From Trematomus loennbergii (Eukaryota; Chordata; Actinopteri; Perciformes; Nototheniidae): a stretch of DNA of 64,000 nt. Made by a program: the position numbers and the translations under genes. Of the stretch, positions 11,608 through 23,990 are shown one piece after another; position 1 is the stretch's first letter, and every line of letters begins with the position of its first letter. The stretch lies in assembly GCA_012861695.1 (NCBI GenBank), contig JAAOOA010000086.1:4485293-4549292 (forward strand). The letters are read 5' to 3'. Below the pieces are notes generated by a model. It saw nothing but the letters and a program-made list of their open reading frames with translations. It searched no databases and was not told where the DNA came from.

Positions 11608-12440
11608 TTAATTAATGTTAAAAATCAATATCATCACCTGCAATCAGTATGCACACAACAAATTACTTGTTTTAGCATGTTTATGATCAATCCAATAGTT
11701 ATTTAGTAAGTCATTCTCTATTATCATGTATGAGGAAGTAAAATAGCCAAAACTAGTCGGAAAATGAAGTGCATCATAAGCAGACATGACCCATGACCTT
11801 GATCCCAGTAACAAGAAGTAAATTGCTAAACTAAATTACTGCACATTCTGATGTAAATGATATTCCCGGCTGGCCAATATCCTTGACAATTATCTACAAG
11901 GCCGTGGGTTAAGGACTTATATTGCTGATAAACTGAGAGATTACACCGTTACCATAACCTTCATATAGTTTGGTTATGAAACGTTGTCTTCCTCTGTTTC
12001 TCTACACATTCCAGACATAACTTCTGCAAGACTTTGTCCCATTTCCCAATGTGTCTGTCAGTCTGCTCCGAAGCCCCACATGTCCCCTCTCAACACTGAG
12101 CAGCACCGTGCAGACAGTGCAGCTGCATCTGGGGCCACCGTCTGACGGGCCCCGCGGCCCCATCACGTGAGAGATAGTAGATCACAGAGTGAGTATGGTA
12201 CAGTGTGGAGCAGAGACACGTAATGTTCTTGTTCGAGCTGCAAACACTTATGTCACAGTAGACATTTCAGTCTGGGTACTCCCACCCAAGTCAAAGAAAT
12301 GTCAAACCTGTATGAAAGTAACCTCACAATACTTCCTGTCAAAGCTTTACACCAATCCTTTCCTGAATTACACTTTCCAGGAAGTGAAGCCACATTTATG
12401 GTTGGAAGTTATTCATCATCACAGCCTTTCCATGCACTTT
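11608..12440. other. Unique noncoding DNA
   Basis: No gene or repeat is recognised. 11980-12180 is GC-richer than its surroundings. A 113-codon frame beginning at 12189 runs into the repeat tail at 12446 and is judged to be chance. Confidence 0.4.
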
Positions 12441-12445
12441 CTGGT

Positions 12446-12530
12446 TACCTCTATAATATTTAATAATAAATTATATTTCTATAGCGCTTTTCTTGAACCC
12501 AAAGACGCTTTACATTATGAGGGAGGGTAG
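12446..12530. repeat. Retroposon tail fragment
   Basis: AATAATAAATTATATTTCTATAGCGCTTTTC followed by CCCAAAGACGCTTTACA is a short dispersed motif common in fish. Similar fragments (TATATAGCACCTTTC) occur near 7530 and 54600. It is probably a 3' remnant of a LINE or SINE. The family is not assigned. Confidence 0.5.
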
Positions 12531-13867
12531 ACAAACAAGGACAGGCAAAAACAAACAAAAAAACAAAAATATAGTAGCGTATATTGTTAGTGCGCAGGCC
12601 TGCCATTCCCGAGCTAAATTAAAATTGCTGCACAAGAGATCCATAGCATATCAAATCTAGATAAAATGATTGATTTGGCTAACAGATAAGCTACTGCTAT
12701 TGCTAGCCAACTTGGCGAAACATGAGCAGGGTTTACTAAAAGTGCTGTATAAACCAAATGCTGCAAATACAAACCGCTGCAAATAAAAAAATGCTGCAAG
12801 AAGCTCAAAACACAACGGAAACAGCTGGAACAGGAGCGCTTGTTTGCGTTCGGGGATTATAAAGTTGTCCAACTGCCACTCTGCAGACTTAGTCTGTTTG
12901 ATAATTGTAAGTGTTTTGTCAGTATATTTGAAATGACTAGGTTATATACTTTAGCTAGCTAGCTTACAGCAGTAATATCGAAAGGAATCATCAAGTTTCC
13001 AGTGACAGTTGGCTCGTCTCAGCTACCATACATTTGTAATGTTCATTTTATTAATTTATCTTCATGATGTACCTAAATGCTTTTTGCTGTTGCAGGTACT
13101 TTCTGCTTGGATGCTAAACTGTAGTTTATCGCAGGAAGGATGTGGGCTTCGCCACCGGACTAAACAAAGACAAGTGAAGGTATTCATTAGGTGGTTTTTA
13201 TGGTGTAAACTGTCCTTCTAGCCTAAATGTGTGTCAACAATAGTTAGTCAGCTAATTTGATTATGTGACTGTCTGTCTGTATTGGCCCATGTTTCCAAAG
13301 TGTAGCCTGCTCTTTGCAACATATCCAACACGTTTCCTCGAGGCTATCTTTTTTGCAGTGCACATGCTCGTTCGTATACCTGTGCATGATCCAACTGTAT
13401 AGCCTGTGGTCACAAGCAAGATTGACTGACTTCCAAAGAGACTAACACAAGCACAAAAGGAAAGTGTTTACATATCCTGCTATCGCTCCAGCACCCAGAC
13501 TCTGCTCTCCCGAGCTGCTTCTGTCCCTGTGCAGCTCATGTCGCTCTGCCCCGCCGTTCAATAATAACGTTCCCTTTACTGCTTCAGAGCTATCTCCATG
13601 AAGCTAAACAAGATAACTTGCACCTGGAGCATGTTGAAGCAGCCGTTCCCAAACAAAACTCAATCTCTCTGTCAACACCGGGCAGCCAGCTGACACCCAG
13701 CGCATCCTCAGAAGCCTCTAAGCCAAATAACATGCAAGATTACCCAGAGTGAACTGATGTATCTTACACAAAATGTGCCATTGAGCAGTTGGGAGGAATC
13801 TTACATAACGAGCTAGCAATGAAACTGGGATGATAATTTAATATCTTTTGTCAGCAACTGTCTTTAG
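12531..13867. other. Noncoding DNA, partly repeat-like
   Basis: 12770-12870 (GCTGCAAATA repeats, then GAACAGGAGCGC) and 13490-13740 have the look of dispersed repeats but no definable ends. An exon-like block with a TTGCAG acceptor and a GTGAAG|GTATTC donor lies at about 13096-13179. Its reading frame is not conserved to my eye. No gene is called. Confidence 0.35.
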
Positions 13868-14165
13868 AAGGTACAGTTTGACATACTGGGAAATCTCCTT
13901 ATTCCTGCATATCTCCTCATTCCTGCTCATGACCACAACATCTAAAACATTATTTATTTATTTTTTTTATCTGTATTTACATGGGTTTAGGAATAATATA
14001 AAACGTGTTAATAAGGAGGGGTTGCTAGGTGGACTATGGAACTTTTGTAGAGAGCCTGGCAAACCCCCTTTCAGTTTTTATGATAAGCTAATCTAAGCTA
14101 GGCTAACTAGCTGCTGGCTGTACTTTCATATTTGCTGCAGAGTGGTATTGATGCAGGTTAGCTGA
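13868..14165. repeat. Palindromic teleost repeat, diverged copy
   Basis: The left end GTACAGTTTGACATACTGGG corresponds to the terminus at 1651. From about 14000 the minus strand shows the AGCTAGTTAGCCTAGC and CTGAAAGGGGGTTTGCC core of the same family. The arms are present but the centre is shortened. A 82-codon frame across it is not a gene. Confidence 0.55.
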
Positions 14166-14744
14166 ATAGATACACTGTGCTACTTATGCAACAACACCTT
14201 AGCAGGTTGATGAGTTTGTTTGCACAGTGTATTAAAGGGACCAAATGTGGATTCATATGGAGATCCTCAGCTCGTACTGTGAGAAAACAAGACACGACTA
14301 GTTGCAAAAGATTTAGGTCTTATTGTTTTTCTATTAGACTAGTTTAAAGGAAGTTAAGATACGTAAAAAGTACATTTCCGACTTATTTTAAGATGCAAGT
14401 TAACTGGACCTGAAAAGCTACATTTTCATTGTGAAAATGAATCACAAATTGCAAAGAGAAGAAAACATGGCTTTCTAATCATCCTTAGAGCAGTCCTATA
14501 TGTTTTGTATGTTATTGCTTCATGCGTTGTTGATTTTCTGCAGTAAAACATTCCCCCAACTGTTGAAGATGAATCACAGCACCTGTTTCCTGTTTAATAC
14601 AGATTTAATGGTATCAAAAGTCAATAACAAGTGTGGTTGATTCTAATCTATTCTTAACTTGCCAACAGGATGTTTTGTGATCTCAGAACATGTGTTTTAT
14701 AAGCACTATACTGTCATCTGGACCATCACATAGGGTCTCCTTAC
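14166..14744. other. Unique noncoding DNA
   Basis: AT-rich sequence between two repeats. No coding, RNA or repeat structure is recognised. Confidence 0.4.
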
Positions 14745-15904
14745 TTAAAGTGGACCTATCATGCTAGGCTGTGCGATTATGGCAAAATCATAATCACGAT
14801 TATTTGGGTCAATAATTGACATCACGATTATTAAATACGATTATTCATTGACTTTGAAAAAATCAATTTATTGAACTTTAAAACAAATACAAATAATAAT
14901 TTGAACAGTATCTTTTTAACTGTTGATTACCCTGGACGTATAATTCAACTGAAAACCAATACAAAAATAAATGATACATTTAAATAAATAATATAAAATA
15001 TAAATACCAATAAACAAGATCAACCAATATTTTGGAGCGCACTTCCACAAGCTACTAAACATATAAATATGATAAATACAAATAAATGAGACCAAAATTA
15101 ATTAGATCAAATATGTTGCAGTGCACTGTCACAACCTAGCAAAGCTAAATAATAGTTTTTTCGATTATGTTGTTTTCGTAATTGTGGCAGGCCAAAATGT
15201 AATTGCGATTAAAATACGATTAATTGCACAGCCCTATATCATGCTATATTTGAAAAATATATTGTAGGGCCATACCTATACAAAACATGTCTGTGAAGTT
15301 TTTTTTTCAAAATACCAAACAGATCACGTAGCCATGCCTCATACTGCTCAAACCCCTCTTTTGCAGCCCTGTTAGAGAAACGCGGATCTTGGGTCCTTAG
15401 CTTGAAAAAAGAAAAGAAGAGGAGGCGGAGCTAATGCCTGATCAGAATTCTACCGGAGATAAAGTTAAATTCTGCTGTGATAAAACGCCATCCTGTTCTA
15501 AACCACATCAAGGATTATTTCTGAAATAGTATGGCGCTCAAATGCTTTTTCTCTTGCAGGTTTATCACAAGGTGAGTTCTTTTTTTATTTCCTGCTTTTT
15601 AAACACATGTGCTCTCCAGTACAGGTTAGCTCTGAGTGTTAGCGAGGCTTGCTAATGTAAACAAAGACGAGATTACGTCCAAAACACGTCAGGCAACTTT
15701 CTGTGGGTCCGCTGCCGATTTGACGTCAGTTCGGATGGAATCTGTATCCGCTCGTTGTACCCATGTTTTTAAAAGATTTGGGTACGGAGGAAAAGAGAGA
15801 GGTTTTATTTTCTGACGCTGCGTGAGTTCCCCGACACACCGGGGACACATATTTATGTATAAAAGACATCACAAAGTGCATTTTGCATGATAGGTCCCCT
15901 TTAA
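14745..15904 (+). mobile_element. TTAA-target MITE interrupted by a hAT MITE
   Basis: The left end is TTAAAGTGGACCTATCATGC at 14745, and the right end is its reverse complement with one mismatch, finishing at 15904. TTAA duplications are at 14745-14748 and 15901-15904. Removing the insertion at 14765-15236 and one target duplication joins CCTATCATGC directly to TATATTTGA, exactly as in the uninterrupted copy at 61404. No transposase is present. The termini and TTAA target suggest a Kolobok- or piggyBac-like element. Confidence 0.85.
14765..15236. mobile_element. hAT-type MITE (472 bp) with 8-bp target duplication
   Basis: It starts TAGGCTGTGCGATTA and ends TAATTGCACAGCCCTA, giving inverted termini of about 15 bp. 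TATCATGC is duplicated on both sides (14757-14764 and 15237-15244). Eight-bp duplications and TAGGG-type ends are typical of hAT elements. The interior is AT-rich and noncoding. It inserted into the TTAA-target MITE, so it is the younger of the two. Confidence 0.88.
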
Positions 15905-18246
15905 GTATAAAGGGGCATATTCTTTGACTGTGAACTACAGTTAAGGTTAAGAAGAAAAACAATGGCATGTCACATTTGGGAAATGAAGAAACTCATACTT
16001 TTTTAATAGACTAAATAATTCAAAGATGATAATCAGATTGATCATTTCAATAATTGTGCCTTGCAATAGATGAACACATCTAGCCAGACACAAAGGGAAT
16101 TGTGCTCTCCACGGCTTGACCTCCTGTTTCCTACTGGTTCAGGGTCTGACCTCACCCTCTTCTGCCGCCAAAAGCTTTCATGCTTTGAGCCCCACCTCGT
16201 CTGTGGGACCCCCCGATGCACTACCTGATCCCCACAGTCTCGCACCAACCCTGGCTTTATGGGGGTTATTTAGGGGCGCCTCTCAGGCCGTGATGACCCT
16301 CCCTGCAGGGACACAGCCTCGGGGCAGAGATGGAGTGTCAGGGGATCAGCGGGGTCAACATTATCCTCTCCTGCTCTCAATGGCCTTCATTTGACCAACC
16401 TTCACAAACGTATAGAGGCCCCCCACTGGGAGCGGACACATGAGGGCAGTAAGGGGAAGGTCACATGTCCCAATTCTATTAGACAAAGAGAACTACTAAT
16501 GGTCTTTATCAGCATGGAGTCAATTCTTCCTGTATGTTGAACACGAGCTAGCGATAGTATCTGACACCTGCGTCATCCAGAAGCTACTGTACCACCTGTC
16601 AGAGAGCAGGTGGTACAGTATATTTAGCAGCTGGGACTCCAATGCTACATCTGCGACTGTGTGACATGAAAACTGACTGAAGATATGCTGCTTATCACAC
16701 AGCTCTTTTTTAGGAATTCAAAACAAAACTCACTCCTTGTCAGCTTGTAAACACGGAGTGGCATGTTCCATAATATTTAACTTGTTCTTATGAGTGTTAT
16801 ATATATATATATATATACACTGTATCAATGAAACCAAGTACACTGTAATATTATAAAAAAACTTCATAACAAAAGGGGAAGATTGTAATTCTGAAGCTAT
16901 ACTGGCCCCATGAGGCCACAGTGTTCATTCTAATTAACAAAACTAACCTTTATTCCACACTAAAGGGTTTGGAGCAAATTGTCATATATTGGTTTGCTGT
17001 TTAAGCTGATGTTTGAAGTGAAAAAGGACAATAAATCAATCAATCTTTTGTATTTTGTTGAAACAAAACATAAAGTGTGAAACAAACAGCAACTTGTCAA
17101 TGCAGATGCCGGAAAACGTCACAAAAATGTTTTTTCTAAAGACTAAAAGCTTTTTTTGAATGCTATTCCATGGGATATATCCTAGGCTTTTGTTTGTCTT
17201 GTATCACTTTTAAGAATCCATACAGCTTTTGAAGGGAATATTTCAAGCCCTTTTCAAGAACTAACCAAAAGTCTTTATCATGAAACCTTAATGGCTACTA
17301 TCAAAGCTTTGTCAAAGGATTGATGACGTTTGATGATGTTGGGAGATGCCACGACACAACAACAGATATGAAAATATTTAGCATTTTCTCATAAAGTTAA
17401 AACAACTATCATTCATCATTATGGCGAACTTGAATGAAATCTGCTTATTTGATTTCAATCATTTGTTTTGGAAAAAAGAAAGAAAGATTTATTTATGTAA
17501 TTCTGACAGCAAATTGAATGTGAATGCAAAATGTTAGATTTAAGATGGCAAGGTGCCTTTGAATAAAAGGGGGAATCTGTCCCGATGATGGCATTTAGTC
17601 CAGTTTGTGAGGCTGAACACTGAGCAGTTTTGTGGCTGTGTGTCAGACAGAGCTCTTTTAGTGATAACAGCACAGACAACTGGACCTGCTCTTTGTCTTA
17701 ACTATCTTATCTATGGTGACACACATACAGATCAGCTGTAGCTCAGCCGGTGATCAATACTCCCTCAGTGAGACACAGTGTCACAGTTTGCTGTGTTTCT
17801 GCAGGGCTCAGGCAGGGGGCCAACTCCTGAAACATGATTTCAGTTTGTCGATTTATTCATGCATGCCAGTAATTCATCACAAATGTAATAAGGGTGCTTG
17901 TCAACATAGCTCATTTTGAGCACCATTGTCTTTTAGTTCAATGAGAACCGAGCATATGCAGTCGTATGAGGCCGCCATTAGGAAAAGCGTCGCTGCGTCT
18001 CTTTTCTGAGCACCCTGCTATTCGAACCCTGCTATTCGAATTAAAAATATTTAAACTTCTTAGAAAAAGCACTGGGACGTCTTTGAAGCAATTTGAGGAT
18101 AAGCATGTTTGTTCTGTGTCTTTCTGACAGAATCCATGCAAAATCTAATTGGTATGAACAGATCAGCTGGCGGACCCTTGATGTTGCTGTTGCAGAGTGT
18201 TGTGCAAAAAATAGTACACATATTGGCTGCACTGTAACATGCTGCA
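15905..18246. other. Unique noncoding DNA with one perfect hairpin
   Basis: No gene is seen. 16100-16400 is GC-rich. 16585-16620 forms a 14-bp perfect stem with an 8-base loop. A short (AT)n run lies at about 16798-16817. The remainder, including 17700-17900, shows only short chance frames. Confidence 0.4.
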
Positions 18247-18337
18247 GTCGCTCAGTCCGTAGGGACCTGGCGGGGAAGGGAGGGTCTCCGGTTCCCAATG
18301 CTTGGCCTGTTACCTGGAGCGTGAGCTGCCTAGAAAG
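18247..18337 (+). mobile_element. tRNA-derived SINE fragment (second SINE type)
   Basis: CGCTCAGTCCGTAGGGACCT, followed by GGAGGGTCTCCGGTTCCC, resembles the tRNA-like head of a common fish SINE, with the A-box and B-box positions recognisable. The following GAGCGTGAGCTGCC fits its body. It is truncated, with no tail or target duplication visible. Confidence 0.55.
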
Positions 18338-18994
18338 CCATGATTAAGTTCACACACTGCTGACGATTCAAAAGTCATTAGGATCCTTTCGCCTCACGCA
18401 ACATGAAAGTAATTAAGTGTATGCCGACACTTCTTTTAAGGAAGTTACATTTGTCTAGCTGGTACGTGCAGCAGCGCAACTCATCTTACATGCAAATCAT
18501 TGAACTGGTATCACAGTGTCTACAAATAGCACAAATTGCATGTGTGTGTCAGCATTCAAAGACTCAAAGTCTGAACTACTAAGAACCAATCCTTCTTTTC
18601 ATTTTCTCCTTCTTGCTACTTTCCTCAAACTTTCTCTTCTGGGCTCCTAACTTGGCGTATACATCTTGAAGATGTTATGGTTTCCCTGACATCCACTTTT
18701 AAGACACACAGGTCATCACCAGCAGCAACCACAAGGTGTTTTCCCCTAACCAGGGGGTAATATACAAAGCCTATTAGGATTGATCACAACATTGTGTTGT
18801 GGTATTCTAAAGTTGCCACACTTAAAGCTTTAAAAAGATTTGAAGATGAAGGTGAAGGTACACACTGTACTGGAGACGTGAATGGAAATATAACAATACT
18901 CAACCTGATCTCATTATATTTATTAATCAGAGTAAAAGAAGAAATCAGCACATTTAAATGTTCAGTTTACTGTCCAAGCGCTCAGACACTTGTA
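18338..18994. other. Unique noncoding DNA
   Basis: Short noncoding interval before the solo LTR. No feature is recognised. Confidence 0.4.
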
Positions 18995-18999
18995 TACAC

Positions 19000-20563
19000 T
19001 GTTACGTGCCGCAGTTGGTGCTTTTGTGTGTGTGTCTCGCTCTCTCCCTGATTGTCTCCAGGTGCAGCCTCTCCCCCGGTGCTCCAATCCCCAATCAGGG
19101 CCTCCTTAAAGGACCTGAGGAAGGCTGCAGTGGCCTCTCTCTCCTTCTCCTCTGGCTGCATGTGTGCAGCATGTCTCTGTCTCTGTGTGAGGCCTGTTTT
19201 CGTGTGAATTGTTAGGAGATGTGCTCCAGTTTACCTGTTTGGTGTATTGTTATTTAGTGGGAATGCTGATACAGCATTCCCACTATATGTTATTCTGCGG
19301 ACAAAATTATTATTATTCCGCCGGAATTTTGCACCTCTTCTCCTCCTGCATTGAACATCGCAGAAACTCCGTTCAAACATCAAAACGTTCAGCTCGTCGG
19401 GAATCGATGGCTATTACTTTTATCATTCATAACTTTCATAATTCCAGAGATACATCCCATATTCATCACATTTTTAACCATTGAAGTCAATGGAGAAAAT
19501 CTTCAGACTTGAACAATCTTCATGCGACTTCAACTGCTAACTGTTCATTCATACTTTCACTCAGAAACCTCAACTTTAAAATGTTACACATCTTTCTGAC
19601 ATTATTCGTGTAACACAACTTTAAATCTGATTCTTTCTTTTAGAGATTAAACATTGTTCAGACCTTGGTACAGAGGCCTTCTTCAGATTTTAACATTAAC
19701 TACAGTGCGTGATGTCACAGAGTGGAGCAAATCTTGAAATTTGCCTTCATATATTTTTTTTAAAACTGCATAATTCCCAAACCCTACATTCCTGAGACAT
19801 CATTTTTCATGACAAACGTAGGAAAACATCTCGTAGCTTGAAAAATGACAAATAATTACGTAAAATAATTAAACAAAATGCCTCTTGAGGGCATGAAGTG
19901 ACAAAATCGTTCAACATGTCTCCATTAAAACCCATTGTAATTTCAGGTTGATATTTCCTCACAGCAGCAGCCGCACACCTTTAGTTAATCTGCCAAAAAG
20001 GCCACATTATTAACCCGAAAGTACACAAAAATTACACTTCAGATACTCAACTTCCTTGACATGCTTCACGTTTTGAAATTTCACAGATATCTCTCTCTCT
20101 CTCTCTCTCTTATTAGCGTATTATGGGGTGTCATCAAATGCCGTTGCCATGGTGACGGACCACTCGCCATGAAGCACGATGTCGCTGTAAGTCCAATGGA
20201 AACGGTCCGATCGTCCCCCAAACTTCGCTTGTATATCACCGGTCCAGCCCTCAACAGCTCTACGTCAATTATGGGGTATTTTCTTCACTCATCACACATT
20301 CAAGCCCCAGTGTTCATGTATCATTTCAATCTAAATTCTTCACTTTCTTCTTACACATTACATTTCAGCATAGCAGTTTAGCGTCAGCTTTTCAGCATAA
20401 AGCATTCCCACTAGCAATTTCTTCACGAATTGCATTCTCTAGTTTTAGTTTGCTTTGCAAGTTGTGGCTTCAGTAGACAGTTTCCTCTCCTTTTTCTCTC
20501 GCCCGGTTATTTTATAAGTTGTTACTTCCCTCTGGTTCCCCTAGCCCAGTAGGGAACGTAACA
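19000..20563. mobile_element. Solo LTR with 5-bp target duplication, split by a Helentron-like element
   Basis: It begins TGTTACGTGCC and ends GGGAACGTAACA, so it has TG...CA ends within an 8-bp inverted repeat (TGTTACGT/ACGTAACA). TACAC is duplicated at 18995-18999 and 20564-20568, the 5-bp duplication expected of LTR elements. Without the insertion at about 19256-20442 the LTR is about 380 bp. No gag-pol sequence flanks it, so it is a recombined solo LTR, probably of Ty3/gypsy type. Its orientation is uncertain. Confidence 0.85.
19256..20442 (+). mobile_element. Non-autonomous Helitron/Helentron-like element
   Basis: The 5' end AGTGGGAATGCTG folds with CAGCATTCCCACT (19256-19284, 13-bp arms, 3-base loop). 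Near the 3' end, AGCATTCCCACT recurs subterminally (20401-20412) as an asymmetric inverted repeat. It is followed by the hairpin GCAATT-8-AATTGC (20414-20433) and CTAG at 20439-20442. There is no target duplication. This combination fits Helentron (Helitron2)-type termini. The exact 3' end could be a few bases further on. No Rep/helicase is encoded; a (TC)n run lies at about 20089-20111. Confidence 0.7.
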
Positions 20564-20568
20564 TACAC

Positions 20569-22333
20569 TAAGAGCATCTTTACACGGATAAATTAAAATA
20601 TGACACACACACTTGCATTTTAAGTTGCCAGACCTAACAAAGACCTCAATTGCAGCTCTCTACAGCAAAAATGATATGACTTAAACCGAGTATTTGCACT
20701 TGTTTACTTGAACAGAAACGTGAGAGGATGATGCTGGAGTTCACTTCTCATTACAGACCTGAATTATAATGTTTTATGATTTGTTTCCAAAACGTAACCA
20801 TACTGTACTTATGCACAAGTATTGTGAAATGCGAGAAGTTGGAATACAGGCTGGATGTAAAAAAAGAAATGGATGCAACGGCGGCTCGTTTCAATCTGCA
20901 AACAGAAAGCTGGATTCTGCCAAATCCTACAAGGGTCCAGAAACAACAGCTGCTTGAGGAGGTTGGGGCGTTGGAAGGACAACAACAAATTGGAAACGCG
21001 ACCGCTTTATCCACTTTCTTTTAAACCATCACCACCATGTGTTGTTTTGGAGGTTTTTCCAGAAATGTGCTATCTGGGAATTTCTGTTAATATGACTCCA
21101 AACTGAGATATGGTGTTCTGAAACAGTGGTCAGCGCCTTTGTTTGGCATTCCAAGATTGCAGAAAGGGAAAATGTTGTGTTGTCCATCAGAGTGAGCGGA
21201 AGTGATAATAGCACTGTGACACTTTATCAATGCGCAGGGGGTCTTTGTTTAGCGGAGTGCATCCTGCCCGCGCTGCCTCTCTGTGTCCTGCTGCTGCGCT
21301 CTTTTATCTCCTTAGTAAAACACCTCATATCAACTTTCTGCTCTCTGTAATGCAGACATCCGGACTAATCAATGGAAATTTCCCTTTCATGCTCACTTGC
21401 CAAGAGCCACAGACGGTAGGATGCATAATGTGTGTGTTTTGTGTGCAGTGAATGAAGTAGAAGGACAGATTGCTTTCCTCACCCTCTTAGTCTTTTGACC
21501 CTTTATCTGTACCATGAGGATGACAGCAGCATGATGAAACGGCAGCCGAAGGAACTGCGAGTGAAAAACATGTCATGATTTATCTTGGCAGCTTGCTTGT
21601 TATTCTTAACAAGCCGTTAATGGTGTTATAAAACATAAATACATCGAATGTCCTTTTTGTAGATAGGAGCAATTTGACAGGCAGAATCCAAACAGCCACT
21701 TTTCAAAAGTGACTGCTGGGAGATTTGCTGCTGCCGCCTCACCTGAGTGACTGCTGTTGTTTTTGCAGGGAAGTGAAAGACGACTGATGGCGTGACACTC
21801 AGGGCTCAGAGGAGGACTGGTGGTTAAGTGGAGCTTCAGCCCCTTAATGTCACCAAACCTCTTTAGATCTGTCCGCCTTGTGGCTGCTTCCCTGAGAGAA
21901 ATTGTGTCGAAATTGATCTGTATTATCTTCTTATTCTGACAAAATACCTCATTTGTCTGCTTGATATTGATTTATGTTTTTTGCAAGATTCTCTAATGTT
22001 TTGCTTCAAACAATCGGTAGACGTCGAATGGAATATTTGTACTGCCGTCATCATTAAAAATGGTGTCTGTGGTAGCTCTTGCTAGATGGCTAACATTATA
22101 TACGAAAAAAAAAATATATCAATTTAATAGCTTTTACGTTATTCTACCTACAAAAACCTATAGAGCTGCATTGATCTCAGCCACGTGTTTAGTCCTTTAT
22201 ATTCCTATTGATAAAAGTATGATGTCGTACTTATTCTCTGTTTCAATAATTGAGAAATCAATTAGCACAACATTGGACCTTTATGAATTTTGTAATTAAA
22301 GATTTGGGGTGATATTAAGAGAACTGGAAGTTG
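20569..22333. other. Unique noncoding DNA
   Basis: No repeat terminus is recognised. 20870-21024 carries overlapping open frames on both strands, of up to 87 codons, without family similarity. 21200-21450 and 21660-21900 are moderately GC-rich. A regulatory role is possible but unsupported. Confidence 0.4.
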
Positions 22334-22340
22334 AGTACAT

Positions 22341-22542
22341 TACATTACATTACATTACATGTTACTTGTTAGACGCTTTTATCCAAAGCGACTTACATAC
22401 TCAGTACTGTGGGCAATCCCCTCAGGAGCATTTGGGGTGAAGTGTCTCAGGGACACAACGACATGCTGACTGCAGTGGGGTTTGAACCTGTGAGCTCCTA
22501 ATCCCAACACCAACGCACAACCCACTGCACCACACGCCTCCC
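22341..22542 (-). mobile_element. tRNA-derived SINE with UnaL2-type 3' tail
   Basis: Reading the minus strand there is a tRNA-like head (GTGGTGCAGTGGG A box, GGTTCAAACCC B box), a body with TGTCCCTGAGA, then AAGTCGCTTTGGATAAAAGC forming a hairpin with a GGATA loop, and finally (TGTAA)n repeats. AGTACAT is duplicated on both sides (22334-22340 and 22543-22549). The GGATA-loop hairpin and TGTAA tail match what is known of eel UnaL2 and its partner SINEs. An L2-clade LINE is therefore the likely mobiliser. Confidence 0.88.
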
Positions 22543-22549
22543 AGTACAT

Positions 22550-23627
22550 CTGTAATTGGGAGACTCGTAGATACAAATAGAAACCATCTTCATTCAGATA
22601 TATTAAGGTGATAAACTTGGCAGTTTTTCCCTTAAAAACAAAAGTACCTTCCTTCCTGATTAGCCAAGACAGTAAAGTCGGCAGAGGATGCTGCAGTTGA
22701 ATGGAGAGGAAGAGGTTCAATTCTTTCTTTTAAGGTAAAGGTTGGTGATGTTCAACAGTTTAGTTCCAGCCAAAAAACCCATGAAACAAACAAAGTGTAT
22801 CTCAGTACTTTCCTTACATTCTCTGCCAACCCCAAAAACATTTGTTCTTACTAAATATGGAGATCTTCAAAAGCGGATCAACATATAAACTTTATCCTCA
22901 TTCTTTAAAGGCTCACTTGTTTCTCCAGACACTGTAGTTTGTGGCAAACCTTACTCAAACAGGAGTACATTTGTTGGGGAGTACTTTCAAATGAGGGTTA
23001 GGTGCTAAGGTGTGTATTTCCAGCAGCAGGACAGTGTATTTGGGGTAGTCTCAAAATAAACGACCTTTGTAATTGTTCATTGTATTGAATGATCATGTCG
23101 TGCAGTGCAACAGTGTTGGTCTTTGATGTGTTTTAACAGGGTTTAGACAACAATGGAGCGCCATCATGCTTTGGCTACACTCAACCCTAGTTATGTGGAT
23201 TGATTCATTGTAGTTATTTAATGGGAGTTGTTGACAATAAGAACAATGAAAGATAATGCCAGACTTATCCTTTAATGATTGGATTTAACCACAATGAAAT
23301 GATAAAACCCTGTTAAGGAAACACTGTCTCTATTTTCTTTCATTAACAAACTGAAAGGAGCTGGATTTCCCTGCACAGGACCTAAAGTCTCTCAGACTGA
23401 AAACCATTGTCTTTAATGGTTGTTGGTCACTGAACCTGAAAGGCCAGAGGAAGACAAGAGTCAGAGACAAAAGGCTGAAAGGAAGAGATGAATGAAGACA
23501 AGAAGAAAAAGACTGTCCAGGAAGGTTAGAGGGCAAAGTGCTGCTATCAAGAGGCAGACAGCGCACATTCCTCTTAATATGTCATAACAACTACATGTTG
23601 CTAATAATGAGCATGCACCAGTGTGAT
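22550..23627. other. Unique noncoding DNA
   Basis: No gene, RNA or repeat boundary is recognised in this AT-rich interval. Frames here are short. Confidence 0.4.
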
Positions 23628-23990
23628 TTAAAGAGGACGTTTTAAGGTTCAGATTATTATGTAGTGTCTCTACTGTGACATGTTTCCATGCTGCAATGTT
23701 CAAAAGCTCTTTATTTTTCTCATACTGCCTGTGCTGCAGCACCTCTTTTCACCCTCTGTCTGAAACCAGAGCCCAGTCTGCTCTAATTGGTTAGCTGGCC
23801 GGCGCTGTTGTGATTGGTCAAATGCTTAGAGATGTCCCGCCCCTTAGCGTACAATGTGGTGGAGCGCTAACCAATAGAAGCGCGAGTGTTACATCGTGAT
23901 GTCACTATGTTAGGGAAGTAACAAAGGAGTCCAATGGAGGCGTTTCAGGCGGGGGGGGAGAGTGGGTAAGGAACCCTCCGGAGGAACACA
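23628..23990 (-). mobile_element. TTAA-target MITE of the GGCCCTATTATGC family, minus copy
   Basis: The left end TTTAAAGAGGACG is followed by the family's CTCTTTATTTTTCTCATACTGCC, CACCCTCTGTCTGAAACCAGAG and TGATTGGTCAAA segments. The same segments occur at 39783 (minus) and at 46779 and 48434 (plus). The right end, near the G-run at about 23952, is not sharp. It encodes no protein. Confidence 0.7.

Noticed and set aside
12189..12530. 113-codon plus-strand frame
   Set aside because: Its C-terminal part is the retroposon tail at 12446-12530, and the rest has no protein signature.
17730..17760. tRNA-like GCTGTAGCTCAGCCGGT motif
   Set aside because: Only an A-box-like string is present; no acceptor stem, anticodon arm or B box follows.
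20751..21024. Overlapping frames around 20769-21024 as a possible small gene
   Set aside because: Three plus frames and one minus frame are open together, with no domain and no splice consensus at their edges.
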